Origin: Desulfocapsaceae bacterium | Lineage (GTDB): Bacteria; Desulfobacterota; Desulfobulbia; Desulfobulbales; Desulfocapsaceae | Reading direction: 5' to 3' | Assembly (NCBI GenBank): GCA_031292275.1 | Contig: JARLHL010000056.1 | Coordinates: 1-64,000, forward strand | Length of the DNA: 64,000 bases | Part shown: positions 17,501 to 29,730 of the stretch, in pieces | How the letters are laid out: the number at the start of each line of letters is the position of its first letter | Position numbering within the stretch: position 1 is the first letter of the stretch | Program-made: the position numbers and the translations under genes | Notes under the pieces: model-generated | Database searches by the model: none | What the model saw: only the letters and a program-made list of their open reading frames with translations | What the model was told of the DNA's origin: nothing

Positions 17501-18555
17501 GGCCGGGCCTCGAATTCGGCAATCTCGGCAAGGCAGAGCGAGCGGGCATCGGCCCCCGCAGATATCTGTCTGTACCACTTCATCGTCCTGGCGATGGCCT
17601 CCGAGAACGACCATTTCGGCGTAAGGCCCAAAACGGTGCGGGCCTTGGCAATTTCAAGGGCCAGCCGGCCAGCCTCATGCGGACCGTCACCACCGCCACC
17701 CCATTCCACCCGGGCCTGGTCCCAGCCCTTCATGGCCAGTTCGACAACCTCTCTGACGGTGGCTGCCGTATGGGTCTCCGGGCCGAAATTATAGGCCCCG
17801 GCCAATTCCGGGCAGTCCCAGAGCCGTTCGGCCAGGATCAGGTAGCCGGCCAGCGGTTCGAGGACATGCTGCCAGGGCCGTACGGACTGCGGATGGCGGA
17901 TCATCAGCGGCCTTGCCGCTTCCCAGGCCCGGATGGCGTCGGGGATGAGACGGTCCTCGGACCAGTCGCCGCCTCCGATCACATTGCCTGCCCGGGCTGT
18001 GGCGATGGCCAGGCCCCGGGGGGCAAGAAAGGCGTCGCGATAACCGGCCGCGACAATCTCTGCCGCGGCCTTGCTGGCGCTGTAAGGATCGTGGCCGCCC
18101 AGGGCGTCCTCCTCCCTGTAGGGGTAGGGCCATTCACGGTTGCGGTAGACCTTGTCGGTGGTCACCAGGACAGCCGCCTTGACGCTGTCAACCTGCCGCA
18201 GGGCCTCCAGCAGATGAACGGTGCCCATGATGTTGGTGGCAAAGGTCTCCATGGGCTGGCGGTAACCGGCGCGTACCAGGGGCTGGGCCGCGAGGTGGAA
18301 GACAATGTCCGGGGTGACCTCCCTGGTCAGGGCGATGAGGCCTTCCGCCTCGCTGATGTCGGCAAAATGGCTGTCGATCAGCCCCTCCAGCCCTGTCAGG
18401 GAGAACAAATTCGGCGAAGTTGCAGGCGGCAGGGCGATCCCTGTGACTTTAGCCCCCAGGCTGTGCAGCCACAGGGCCAGCCAGCTGCCCTTGAAGCCTG
18501 TATGGCCGGTGATCAGCACCCGCCTGCCTGCCCAGAAATGTTTTTGCGGAATCAT
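17497..18555 (-). CDS. rfbG: CDP-glucose 4,6-dehydratase
   Basis: Converts CDP-glucose to CDP-4-keto-6-deoxyglucose. The 352-residue extended SDR has the NAD motif TGHTGFKGSWLALWLH and the YxxxK pair in DPYSASKAAAE. RfbG-specific stretches include VLVTTDKVYRNREW, RAGNVIGGGDWSEDRL, RPWQHVLEPLAGYL and YNFGP. Start ATG 18555 shares one base with the rfbF stop (TAATG), so translation is coupled. It belongs to the operon GT41-rfbF-rfbG-epimerase-C-methyltransferase. Confidence 0.95.
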   Translation of the reverse strand: MIPQKHFWAGRRVLITGHTGFKGSWLALWLHSLGAKVTGIALPPATSPNLFSLTGLEGLIDSHFADISEAEGLIALTREVTPDIVFHLAAQPLVRAGYRQPMETFATNIMGTVHLLEALRQVDSVKAAVLVTTDKVYRNREWPYPYREEDALGGHDPYSASKAAAEIVAAGYRDAFLAPRGLAIATARAGNVIGGGDWSEDRLIPDAIRAWEAARPLMIRHPQSVRPWQHVLEPLAGYLILAERLWDCPELAGAYNFGPETHTAATVREVVELAMKGWDQARVEWGGGGDGPHEAGRLALEIAKARTVLGLTPKWSFSEAIARTMKWYRQISAGADARSLCLAEIAEFEARP

Positions 18556-19325
18556 TACCATACCTTCCAGGGGGCCTTGCCCGATTGCCACAGCTCTTCG
18601 AGTAGATTTTTTTCACGCAGGGTGTCCATGGGCTGCCAGAAGCCGGTGTGCTCAAAGGCCATCAGCTGGCCATCCGCTGCAAGACCCACCAGGGGATCCA
18701 GTTCCCAACTGGTCTGATCTCCTTCTATACGGTCGATGCAGCGGGGAGAGAGGACGAAAAAACCGCCGTTGATCAGACCGCCGTCGCCTCGCGGTTTTTC
18801 GGAGAATCCCTGTACCATCTTTCCATTAATGGTCAGCGCCCCGTAACGCCCCGGAGGCTTGACGGCGGTGACGGTGGCGTGTTTTCCATGGGAGAGATGA
18901 AAATCGATTGTTCGAGAGATGTCAACATCGGCGACACCGTCTCCGTAGGTGAAACAGAAGGCCTCCTCCTCTCTGATATACCGGGCCACCCGTTTCAACC
19001 GACCGCCGGTCATGGTCTCCTCGCCGGTGTCTATCAGGGTGACCCTCCAGGGTTCAGCATGGCGCTGGTGCACCTCCATGGTGTTCTGGGCCATATCGAA
19101 GGTGACATCCGACATGTGTAGGAAGTAATTGGCGAAATACTCTTTGATGAGATATCCCTTATAGCCGCAGCAGATCACGAATTCGTGAACGCCGTGGGCC
19201 GAGTAGAGCTTCATGATATGCCAGAGGATGGGCTTGCCGCCAATCTCGATCATGGGTTTCGGTTTGAGGTGGGTCTCTTCACTAATCCGGGTCCCCAGTC
19301 CGCCTGCCAGAATGACTGCCTTCAT
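18555..19325 (-). CDS. rfbF: Glucose-1-phosphate cytidylyltransferase
   Basis: Makes CDP-glucose from glucose-1-phosphate and CTP, the committed step to CDP-linked deoxysugars. The 256-residue protein has the nucleotidyltransferase start AVILAGGLGTRISEETHLKP, then KPMIEIGGKPILWHIM, FTYGDGVADVDI, and GFWQPMDTLREKNLLEELW near the end. Its ATG overlaps the stop of the giant GT41 gene (ATGA at 19322-19325), so sugar activation is translationally coupled to the transferase. Confidence 0.96.
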   Translation of the reverse strand: MKAVILAGGLGTRISEETHLKPKPMIEIGGKPILWHIMKLYSAHGVHEFVICCGYKGYLIKEYFANYFLHMSDVTFDMAQNTMEVHQRHAEPWRVTLIDTGEETMTGGRLKRVARYIREEEAFCFTYGDGVADVDISRTIDFHLSHGKHATVTAVKPPGRYGALTINGKMVQGFSEKPRGDGGLINGGFFVLSPRCIDRIEGDQTSWELDPLVGLAADGQLMAFEHTGFWQPMDTLREKNLLEELWQSGKAPWKVW

Positions 19326-22300
19326 CGTCTCTCCTTACACCATTTTGCAAACATTTCTCTGTAGGCCGCCTCCACCTTGCGGGAGAAGGCGGGCTCGTTC
19401 ATGGCCGGTCCCGCCTGCATCTCCCGGCGGAGACCGGCACGCAAGCCTGCAAGTTTTGTTGTGTCGGCGGCCAGATTGACCGCATGCTCTATGTATTCCT
19501 CTTCCGACCTGGCGATCCACTCCGGATGCCCCGTGCCTTCTAGGACTGCACTCCCGACCCGGCCGACGCTGGGACGGCCGGCAAGGGTGATGAAGGGCAC
19601 CCCCATGTAGAGCGATTCGATAAGTGTGGTCCCCGAGTTGTGCGGGAAGCAATCGAGCCCTATATCCATGCTTCGTAATACATCCCAGGGGGGACTGTCA
19701 TAACCGATTTCCAGGCGATCCCGGCTGATACCGTGGGCGGCGAAGGTATCCGACACGCGCATCTGCATTTCATGATCGCGAAAGTCCCCGCTGTTTATGA
19801 TGAGACGCGCATCTTTCACCCTGGTGAGTATCTGAGCCCATACTGCAACTGTCCGGTGATTGATCCGGATGGCCCGGCTCAGGCTGCCAAAGGTGATATG
19901 GCCGCGATGCCTTGCCGGAAGTTCATTCACCTCTCCCATTTCTTCCGTCGGCCGGTAGACGAAGCAGGGCCCTTCAATATTCCACGGGGTCTCTGAAAAG
20001 AGGTCCTCGCTTCCCGGCGGCACACTGACGGAATCGGCGAGATAATAATCAATTGCCTTCAGGCCTGTGGTGTAACCGAAATCCAGCCAGTGCAGCGAGA
20101 CCGGCGCCGGTTTTCGGGCAAAGACCAGTAACCGGTTGTGCCGCGAATGCCCTGCCAGATCGACCAGTATGTCAATGCCGTCGGCGCGTATTCGCTCCGC
20201 CATATCCGCATCGCTCATTCCTGTCGTCGGTATCCAGTGGTCCATATAGGACCTGTACCGTTCGGTGGTGCTGTCTTCTCCCCGATGGAGTTCGGCATAG
20301 GCAAAGACCTCAACCTCGTCTTTATTGTGAAACGCCAGGAGGGGCTCAAGGAAATTGCATACCGGATGTTTACGGAACTCCGGCGATACATAGCCGATTT
20401 TCAACCGCCGGTTTGGATCCCGGATATTGGTGTGCGGCCGCCATTGGCCTCGGAGTGATTTGCAGAATCGTTCCTCAAATTTTGAATATTCCCTGAAAAT
20501 CTCCTGGCCGCTTCGCTCGGGATGATAGTTGAGAAGGAACAGAAGATTACTGAAGGCCTGAGGGAAATCCGGGTGCAGGGCAAGTACGGCGCGGAAGGTG
20601 ATCTCGGCCTGGGCCAGGTCTCCCTGTTTTAAGAGGATGTTGCCGAGATTGTTATGGGCAAAGGCATAGCCTGGCTGTATTGTCAGGGCCTCTCTGTAGG
20701 CTGTTTCCGCCTCGGTCAGCGCTCCCTGTTCCTGCACGGCGTTTCCAAGGTTGACGAGGGCCTCCAGATATCGGGGAAGTATCTGCAGGGCAGTGCGATA
20801 GCTGATCTCCGCCTCTTTCGCTTTCCCCTGATTGAGCAGGGAGTTGCCGAGATTATAAGAGGCCTCGGCGTTGGCGGGTTCGCGTTCAACCACCTGCCGG
20901 AAACAGGCTTCGGCCTCGGTGTGCCGGCTTTGACTGGAGAGCGATTTCCCTAGATTATGCAGGGCTTCGGGGTAAAAGGGTTTGATCTCCAGGGCCTTTC
21001 TGTAGGCTGTTTCGGCTTCCTGATACGCCCCTCGTTCGTCCTGGATGCAGCCCAGGGAATTGTAGACGGCAGCATACAGCGGCTTTACAGCCAAGGCCCG
21101 GCGGCAGGCGCTCTCCGCCTCATCCAGTTGCCCCGTCCTCAGGTAAATGAGACCAAGCGTACAAGAGGCTTCAGCAAAATTCGGTTTGAGTACCAGGGCC
21201 TCATGGCAGCAGGTCTCAGCCTCAGGGTATCTCTTCTGCTCATTGAGGATGAGACCAAGATTGACCAGTGCTTCGGGAAAATCCTGTTTCAGCTTCAGGG
21301 CCTTTCTGCAGCTGCGTTCGGCCTCCGGGAATTTTTGCTGAGACCGGAGAATAATGCCCAGGGTATTATGGGCATCCGCATAGTTTGGAGCAATGGATCG
21401 GGCCCTGCGGCAAAAGTCTTCCGCCTCTGCAAATCGTTCCAGGTCGCAGAGGAGGACCGCGATGTTTCTCAGGCAGATGGCATCCTTCGGCATGAGTTGT
21501 GCCGCAGTTTCCATTGCCGCTAAGGCCTCGTTGAAATCTCCCCTCTCCCGGAGCAGGGCGCCAAGCACCTTCCAGGTCTGACTGTCTTGAGGAAAACGGG
21601 AGATGAGCGATCGGGCCAGCTTTTCCGCATCGATAAAATTTCCCTGCTGGTAGAGCGAGACAAGCCTGCCGATCTCTTCGGACTGAGGACCGGACAGTCT
21701 CTGGCTGGCCTTTCTTTGCCGTTTTAATGGAGTTTTTTTGCCCGCTTTCAACTGCCGGCCCTGTTCTGAAGACGGAGTCGCTGTCCCGGAAGACGGTCGC
21801 CCCTCACCTGCCTCGTCTCCCCTGGTTTGAGTTGGGTCCGGGATATGCTCATGGGGGCCTGACTTGGAGGTCTGAACCGGTGACGATGGACTGCTGTCGC
21901 ACCATTGTGCAAACATTTCCCAGTAGGCCGATTCCACTTTGCGGACAAAGGTCGGTTCATCCATGAACGGACCAGTCTGCATCTCGCGGCGCAGACTGGT
22001 CCGCAATCGCATGAGTTCGTCAGGATCGGCTGCCAGCGCCACCGCCTTTGCCACATATTCCTCTTCCGTCTCGGCAATCCATTCCGGATGGCCGAAACTC
22101 TTGAGAATGGCGCTTCCAATCCTGCCGACACTCGGCCTGCTGGCCAGGCTTATATACGGTACCCCCATATAAAGGGTTTCAATCAGGGTGGTGCCGGAAT
22201 TATGGGGGAAGCAGTCGAGGCCTATATCCATATTCCGCAGCACGTCCCACGGCGGGCTGTGAAAGCCGATGTCCAACTGCTGGCCGCCTATCCCGTACGC

Positions 22301-25300
22301 CTTGAATCTTTCTGCCAGCTCGTTTTGCATCCCCGGGCTGATGAAATTGCTGCTGTCTATGACCAGTCGGGAGTTCTCGACTCGTTTCAGAATCTCTGAC
22401 CAGACCCGGATTGTACGGTGATTGATCCGGACCGCCCTGGTCAGTGTCCCGAAGGTGATATATCCGCGGCTTGCAGCAGGCAGAGGACTGATCTCGCCCA
22501 TACCTTCTGCCGGACGGTAGGCAAAAGACGGGGTCGGAAGGCGCCAGGGGAGTTCGGAGAACAGGCCTTCACTTCCCGGGGGCACTGTCGCTTCGTCGGT
22601 CAGATAATAGTCGATGGCCGTAAGACCCGTCGTATAGCCGAAATCCAGCCAGTGCAGGGATATTGGCGCGGGTTTGCGAGCAAAAACCTTGAGCCTGTTG
22701 TTTGCCGTATGGCCGGACAGATCGACGAGGATGTCGATACCGTCCTCTCTGATACAGTCAGCCAGGGCCGCATCGTCGAGGTCGGCAGTTATGATCCAGT
22801 GGTCGACATATGATCGGTATCGTGCTGAAAATTCGTCCTCTTTGGTAACATCGGCATAGGCGAAGATCTCGAAGCTCTGTCTGTCATGGTGGGCCAGCAG
22901 GGGCTCGAGAAAGTGGCGCGAGGAGTGCAGGCGGAACTGGGGGGACACATACCCGACTTTCACTACCCGTTCCGCCTGGCGGCTGTTCGTGTGCGGCCTG
23001 TGCTCAGCCTGGAGAGGAAGACCGAATCGGGCATTGAAGTTGCGGTATTCCGCGTAAATTTCTTCGGCACTCCTGTCCGGGTGATAGTTGAGAAGGAAGA
23101 GCAGATTGCTGTGGGCCTCGGTGAAATCCGGGTCGATCTCCAGGGCCCGGCGCAGACAGGTTTCGGCCTCCGGCAGGTGGCCCCGCTCCTTGAGGACCGA
23201 GCCGAGGTTGCTGGCGGCAAGGGCGGAATCCGGCTGGATACGCAGCGCCTCCCGATAGCTTTGTTCAGACTCCGGATACCGGCCCTGATCCTTGAGGCAG
23301 GCGCCGAGATTGATATGGGCCTGGGTGAAATCGGGGCTGATCTCCAGGGCCCGATGGTAGCTGTCCTCTGCCTCTGCATGCCGCCCGAGCATCTGCAGGG
23401 CGATGCCGAGATTGCTGCAGGCTTCAGGATAGTCGGGCCTGCAGGAGAGGGCGTTCCGGTACAGAATGATTGCTTCCTCCGGCCGATTTTGGCCCTTGCG
23501 CAGATTGCCGAGATTATAGAAGGCCTCTGCAAAATCCGGTTTGGCGGCCAAGGCTTTTTCAAAAGACTTCTCGGCTTCGCTGATCCTGCCCAGTAGTTGC
23601 AGGGTATTGCCCAGATTGCCAAGGGCCTCTGCAAAATCAGGTCTGAGCTGCACGGCCTTTTCGTAGCATGTCTGGGCCTCCGGCAAATTCCCCTGCGCAA
23701 AGAGGGTGTTTGCCAGGAGATAGTGCGATTCGGCGACCTGAGGGTTGTGAGCAAGGGATTGCTTGAAGGCCTCCACTGCTTCGGGAAACCGTTTCAGGTT
23801 GTGGAGGCAGTCGCCAAGGGCATTGTAGATTTCGAGGTCGTCCCGGGCAAGCAAGACTGCCCGCTTAAGCGCCTTCACCGCTTCGTCCAGCCGATTCCGG
23901 TACCTAAGCGTCAGCCCCAAGGCCTTCCAGGCCAGGGCGTTTTCAGGAAAATGACTGAGCAGGGATCGGGCTGTGGCCTCGCATTGCTCATACTGCTTCT
24001 GGTTGAATAAAGAGATGAGTTCCTCGATATCGTCAGGGTGCGGCCGGGAGGCGGATTGCCGGCTTTCCTGTTTCGCTGCCCGGGGAGCGGATTCCGAGGC
24101 CGGACCTGTCTTTATTGCGACCGACTCTGAGGGGTCCATCGCCAGCCGGGATGATAAGGCCTCGGTCTCTTCTCCGTCCAGACCGGCTTTGACCGCGATG
24201 GCCAGGATCTCCCTGGCTGAGTCGGTCTGGCCCGATTTTTCGAGGGCCTCAATGCATGCCAGCCAGTAGAGCCGTTGCCGGGGGTCGGCCTCCAGAGCTG
24301 CCTGAAAATACGGAAGGGCTGCGGCTGGCTGGCTGCGGGTCATCTCCAGAAGGCCCAAGTGGTAGCGGGCCTCTGCATTGTCCGGGTCTTGCCGGAGGAG
24401 GAAACGATAGATATATTCAGCATCCTTCAGATGGCCGAAAGATCGGTAGGCGGCGGCCTCTTTCCATGGATCCGGGGCCGGAAGGTTCATGTGCGTCTGC
24501 TGATCGGCAAGGCCGTCATCCTTGGCCCAAATCTCAAACATCTGCTGATAGGCAGTCTCCATTTTTCGGGCAAATGCCGGTTCATCCATCTGTGGACTTG
24601 CCTCTACCCGCTGGCGAAGCGTTGTCCTGAGATGGGCGAGCTGCTGGGTATCTGCTGCCAGTTTTACTGCAATTTCAATATATTCCTCTTTTGTTGAGGC
24701 AATCCAGTCTTCCATGCCAACCGCCACCAGAATAGAACTGGCAAGACGGCCGACGGAAGGACGTCCCGCCAGGGTGACAAAAGGAACTCCCATATAGATT
24801 GTCTCAAGCATGGTGGTCCCCGAGCTATGGGGGAAACAGTCAAGCCCGATATCCATGCCTCTCAGGATGTCCCATGGTGGACTGTGAAAACCGATCTCCA
24901 GTCGTTCTCTTGCAATGCCGTGGAGGGCGAATTTTTCTGCCAGGGCCGTCTGCATGGTCCGGTCTGCGAAATCACCGCTGTTGATTATCAGATGGGAGCC
25001 CTCAACCCGTTTCAGGATCTCTGCCCAGACCTGGATTAATCCGTGATTGATGCGGCTGGCCCGGGACAGTGTGCCGAAGGTGATATACCCGCGCTCAGCA
25101 GCGGGCAGAGGGCCGACTTCTCCTATATTCTCCGCCGGACGATAGGCACCTGCGGGTGTCTTGAGCCGCCAGGGTCTTTCCGAAAACAGCCCATCGCTTC
25201 CGATGGGTACAGTTGTATGATCGGTCAGGTAGTAATCGATGGCCGTCAGCCCTGTGGTATAGCCGAAATCGAGCCAGTGCAGGGAGACCGGGGCAGGCTT

Positions 25301-28300
25301 TCGGGCAAAGACTCCCAGACGGTTTTCCCCGGTGTGACCGGCCAGATCGACGAGGATATCGATGCCGTCTGTTCGTATTGCAGCGGCAAGCTCCGCGTCG
25401 CTGAGATTCGTGGTAACTATCCATTGATCGGCATAGGATTTATAACGAGCGGTTACTTCATCCTCGACAGAGATGTCGGCATAGAGACAGATCTCGAAAA
25501 GGTTTTTATCGTGGTGAGAGAGAAGCGGTTCGAGAAAGTGCCGGATGGAATGTCTGTACAGACTCGGGGAGACATATCCGACTTTCAACCGGCGGTGCGC
25601 GTCGCGACTGTTGGTGAAGGGCCTCCATTCCGCATGCAGCGGCAGACAGAATCTGCGGTTGAACGTTTTATATTCTTCGAAGATCTCTTCAGCGGTTTTG
25701 TCGGGATGATAGTTGAGCAGAAAGAGCAGGTCGCTGTGAATAGATGAGTCATCGGCCTTGAGTTCCATGGCTTGACGAAGATTGGTTTCTGCATCATGGA
25801 ACCGCGCCTGGCGAATCAGGGTGCTTACCATATTCTGGCGGAGCTTGGCGTTATGAGGATCATGGACCAATCCCTGCTGCAGGATATGTTCGGCTTCGAC
25901 GAGCCTGCCCTGCTTCTGGAGCAAGATACCCAGGTTGTTGTATGCAGGCGAGTATCCAGGTAGACATTGAATCGCCTGTCGGTACGATGCTTCGGCCTTG
26001 AGCAGTATCCTCTGCTCCTGATAAATGAGTCCCAGATTGTTGATTGCCTCGACCATTTCCGGCTGCAGTTGCAGGGCTTTTCGGCAGACTGCTTCGGCTT
26101 CTTGAAATTTTTCCTGCTCCTTATAGGTAAGACTCAGATTGCAGAGGATTTCCGCGGAGTCAGGTCTGATTTTTAAGGCGGATTGAAGACAGTCGGCGGA
26201 TTCCTCCAGTCTTTTTTGATGACGCAGGATATTGCCAAGATTGCAGCGGGCCTCAAAATAATTCGGTTTCAAGGCCAGGACCCGGCGGTAGAATGTTTCC
26301 GCCTCAGCTGGCCGGTCACTGGCGTTGAGAATATTTCCAAGGTTGTACAGAGCATTGACATGATTCCTGCTCAGCTGCAGGGTGTTGCGGTAGCTGAGCT
26401 CCGCCGCCTCGGTCTGCCCCGCCTGTTCCTGGGCGATGCCAAGATTGTAATGGGCGTCAGGATCGTCGGGCAGGCAGAGGGCTGCCTGTTCCATGGCCTG
26501 GATGGCCTCGTCAATCAGCCCCTGGCCATGCAGAAGCGGGCCAAGGACCTTCCAGCCGAATCCGTGCAGGGGAAAGCGTGCGGTCAATGACCGGGCAAGC
26601 GTAACGGCCTCCTGAACATTTCCTCTATTATAGAACTGCGTCAGCTTCTGAATTTCGGATCTGGGCGGCTGGGCGGCATGACGGTTCTGCTTTTGCCGGG
26701 TTTCACGGCCTTTCCCTCTTTGTTTGTGCCCGTCTGCCGATAGAGAAGAGGGCCCCGCCTTTGACGCCGAGCCGGCCTGCAGGTCAGCAGGGCGGTCGTC
26801 CGTAGGCATTGCAGCAGGCATCTTCTGTCCTGCCTCATGCCAGCGCAAAAACATTCCCTGATAGGCCGCCTCGATATTTCTGGTGAACCCCTCCTCATCC
26901 CTCAAGGCGCTGTTTTGCATCTCCTGTCGTAATGTCGCTCGGAGGTCTGCGAGTCTGTCCAGATCAGTGGCCAGCATCATGGCACGATCAATATATTCCT
27001 CCTCGCTTTGGGCGATCCATTCCGGGTGCCCTGCACTTTCCAGGATCGCGCTGCCCACCCTGCCGACGCTGGGGCGGTCGGCCAAAGTGACATAGGGCAC
27101 TCCCATATGGAGGCTTTCAACCAGGGTCGTCCCGGAATTGTGGGGAAAACAGTCAAGGCTGATATCGATATTCCGCAGGATGTCCCAGGGAGGGGAATTG
27201 AATCCTATCTCGAGTCTGTCCCTTTCTATACCGTAAGAGATGAATTCGGCTGCCAGAGACTCCTGATGCGCAGGCTCGCTGAAACTGCTGCTGTTGATGA
27301 CGAGGTGGGCACCGGGGCATCGTTTCAATAGTGCGGACCATACGCGAATTGTCCGATGATTTATGCGGACGGCCCGGCTCAGCACGCCAAAGGTGACGTA
27401 TCCCTTCTTCTGGGCCGGGAGGGCGCTTATCGGGCCGGCCTCAGCGGGAGGGCGGTAGATGGAGAAAGGAGAGGGCAGGTACCAGGGTGTTTCCGAGAAA
27501 AGATGTGCGCTTTCGGGGGGGACGCTGATGCGATCTGTCAGGTAGTAATCGATTGCCGTAAGCCCGGTGGTATAGCCGAAATCCAGCCAGTGCAGAGAAA
27601 CCGGGGCGGGTTTGCGGGCAAAGACCCCCAGCCGGTTGTCGGCCGTATGCCCGGCCAGATCCACGAGAACATCAATGGCATCCCTGCGGATACGTTGGCT
27701 CAGCTGTTCATCCGTGAGTCCGGCAGCGGCTATCCAGTGGTCTGCGTAGCCCTGGAACAGATCTGTCGCCGCGCTCTCCGGGGGCAGTTCCACATAGGCA
27801 TAGATCTCAAAAATTGTCCTGTCATGATGCGAGAGGAGAGGATTCAGGAAGTGCCGTGCGGGATGCCGGTTGTAATCCGGGGCAACGTAGCCGATCTTGA
27901 GCCGGCGGTTGCCGGGAGGCGCGTTGGTGTGCGGGGTCCACGAGGGATGGCAGGGGATGCAGAATCGGCTGTTGAACTCCTGATATGCCTGAAAGATCTC
28001 CTCGGCGCTCTTGTCGGGATGGTAGTTCAGGACGAAGAGCAGGGTGCTGAAGGCATTTTTGTGATCCGGCTTCAGGCTTAAGGCTTGGCGCAGGCAGACT
28101 TCCGCCTCCAGGGGCCGTCCGTTTTCCTGCAGGATATTGCCCAGGTTGTAGTAGGCATTGTAAGAGTCGGGGCTCATTGCAATGACCTTCCGGTACCAGG
28201 TCTCGGCCTTGGCGGGTTGGGCCTGGAGTTTATAGGTGTTGGCCAGATTGTAACAGGCATCGGTGTAATCCGGCCTGATTTCCAGGGCCTTTAACAGGGC

Positions 28301-29730
28301 CTTTTCTGCATCCGCAAATCGTTTTTCCTGCTGAAAGACAACCCCCAGGTTATTATAGGCTTCAACAAAGTCAGGTCTGCTGTTTATCGACTGAATATAT
28401 TGATTTTTTGCTTTTTGAAGGTCCCGCAGTTGCTGGTATTCGACGCCGAGATTATAGAGCGTTGATGCCCCATCCGCACCCTGTCGGGATCTTTCGCTGC
28501 CGGAAAGATGATCGGGCTGCGCTGTTTCTCTGTACCACTTGTCGAACATTTGCTGATAGGCATCCTCAATTCCTCTGGTAAAGGCCGGCTCGTCAGTAAG
28601 GGGGCAGTGTTGTATTTTCTGCCTCAATCCGGCCCGTATTGCAGCCAGGACAGTCACATCCGAGGCAAGCGATACAGCTTTATTGATATACTCCTCCTCC
28701 GTCCGGGCGATCCATTCCGGAAGGCCTGCTCCTTCCAGGATGGAACAGCCAATCCTCCCGACACTAGATCTTCCTGCCAGGGTGATGAAGGGGATACCCA
28801 GGAAGAGGCCTTCCATCAACGTGGTCCCCGAGTTGTGAGGAAAACAATCCAGGCCTATATCGATGCTGCGGAGCACGTCCCAGGGAGGACTGTGGTAGCC
28901 GACGTCCAGACGGCTCGGATCAATGCCCTGTGCCGTAAATTTATCCAGAATCAATTGCTGTATTTCCGGATGATTGAAATTGCCGCTGTCGATCACCAGC
29001 CGCGATCCTTCAACCCGGTTGAGGATCGCAGACCATGCCCGAACGGTTCGGTAGTTGATCCGTATAGCCCGCGTCAGGGTCCCGAAGGTGATGAATCCAT
29101 TCTCAGCAGCGGGTAAAGGGCCGGCCTCGCCCATTGCTGCCGTTGGCCGGAAGGCGAAGGACGGAGGAGGCAGTCTCCAGAGCTGCTCCGAGAAAAGATG
29201 TTCGCTTCCGATGGGAGCGGTGCTTAAGTCTGTGAGATAGTAGTCGATGGCGGTGAGGCCTGTGGTGTAGCCGAAGTCGAGCCAGTGCAGGGACACCGGG
29301 GCCGGTTTGCGGGCAAAGACCCCCAGCCTGTTTCGGCTGGTATGCCCTGCAAGGTCGACAAGGATGTCTATTTTGTCTCTTCGGATACGCCGGGCCACTT
29401 CGTCGTCGGAAAGCCCGATGGTGGGAATCCAGTGATCAATATGCTGCCTGTATCGCCCGGTTTGCAGGTCTTCCTTGTATATTTCGGCATAGGCGAAGAT
29501 TTCAAACCGGGTTTTATCATGGTGTTCCAACAGGGGTTCAAGGAAGTGGGAGGCGGGGTGTCTGCAAAAAGCCGGTGAAACGTAGCCCACTTTCAGCCGG
29601 CGGGAAGAGGCAGGGGGATTGGTATGCGCCGCCCATTGTTGTCGCAGCGGCAGACAGAACCGCTGGTCATATTCCTGGTATAATGCAAATATTTCTTTGC
29701 CGCTCCTGTCGGGGTGGTAGTTGGAGACGA
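19322..29730 (-). repeat. Five diverged repeats of the GT41 catalytic module
   Basis: Catalytic modules lie near 28530-29730, 26840-28030, 24520-25715, 21900-23095 and 19322-20535 (N- to C-terminal). The HWLDFGYTTGL segment recurs near 29280, 27580, 25265, 22640 and 20080, so spacing varies from about 1700 to 2625 bases because the TPR arrays differ in length. Copies are diverged in sequence, which argues against an assembly artefact. Confidence 0.9.

Noticed and set aside
17677-18717. 346-codon plus-strand frame opposite rfbG/rfbF
   Set aside because: Shadow of two well-supported genes; no recognisable domain.
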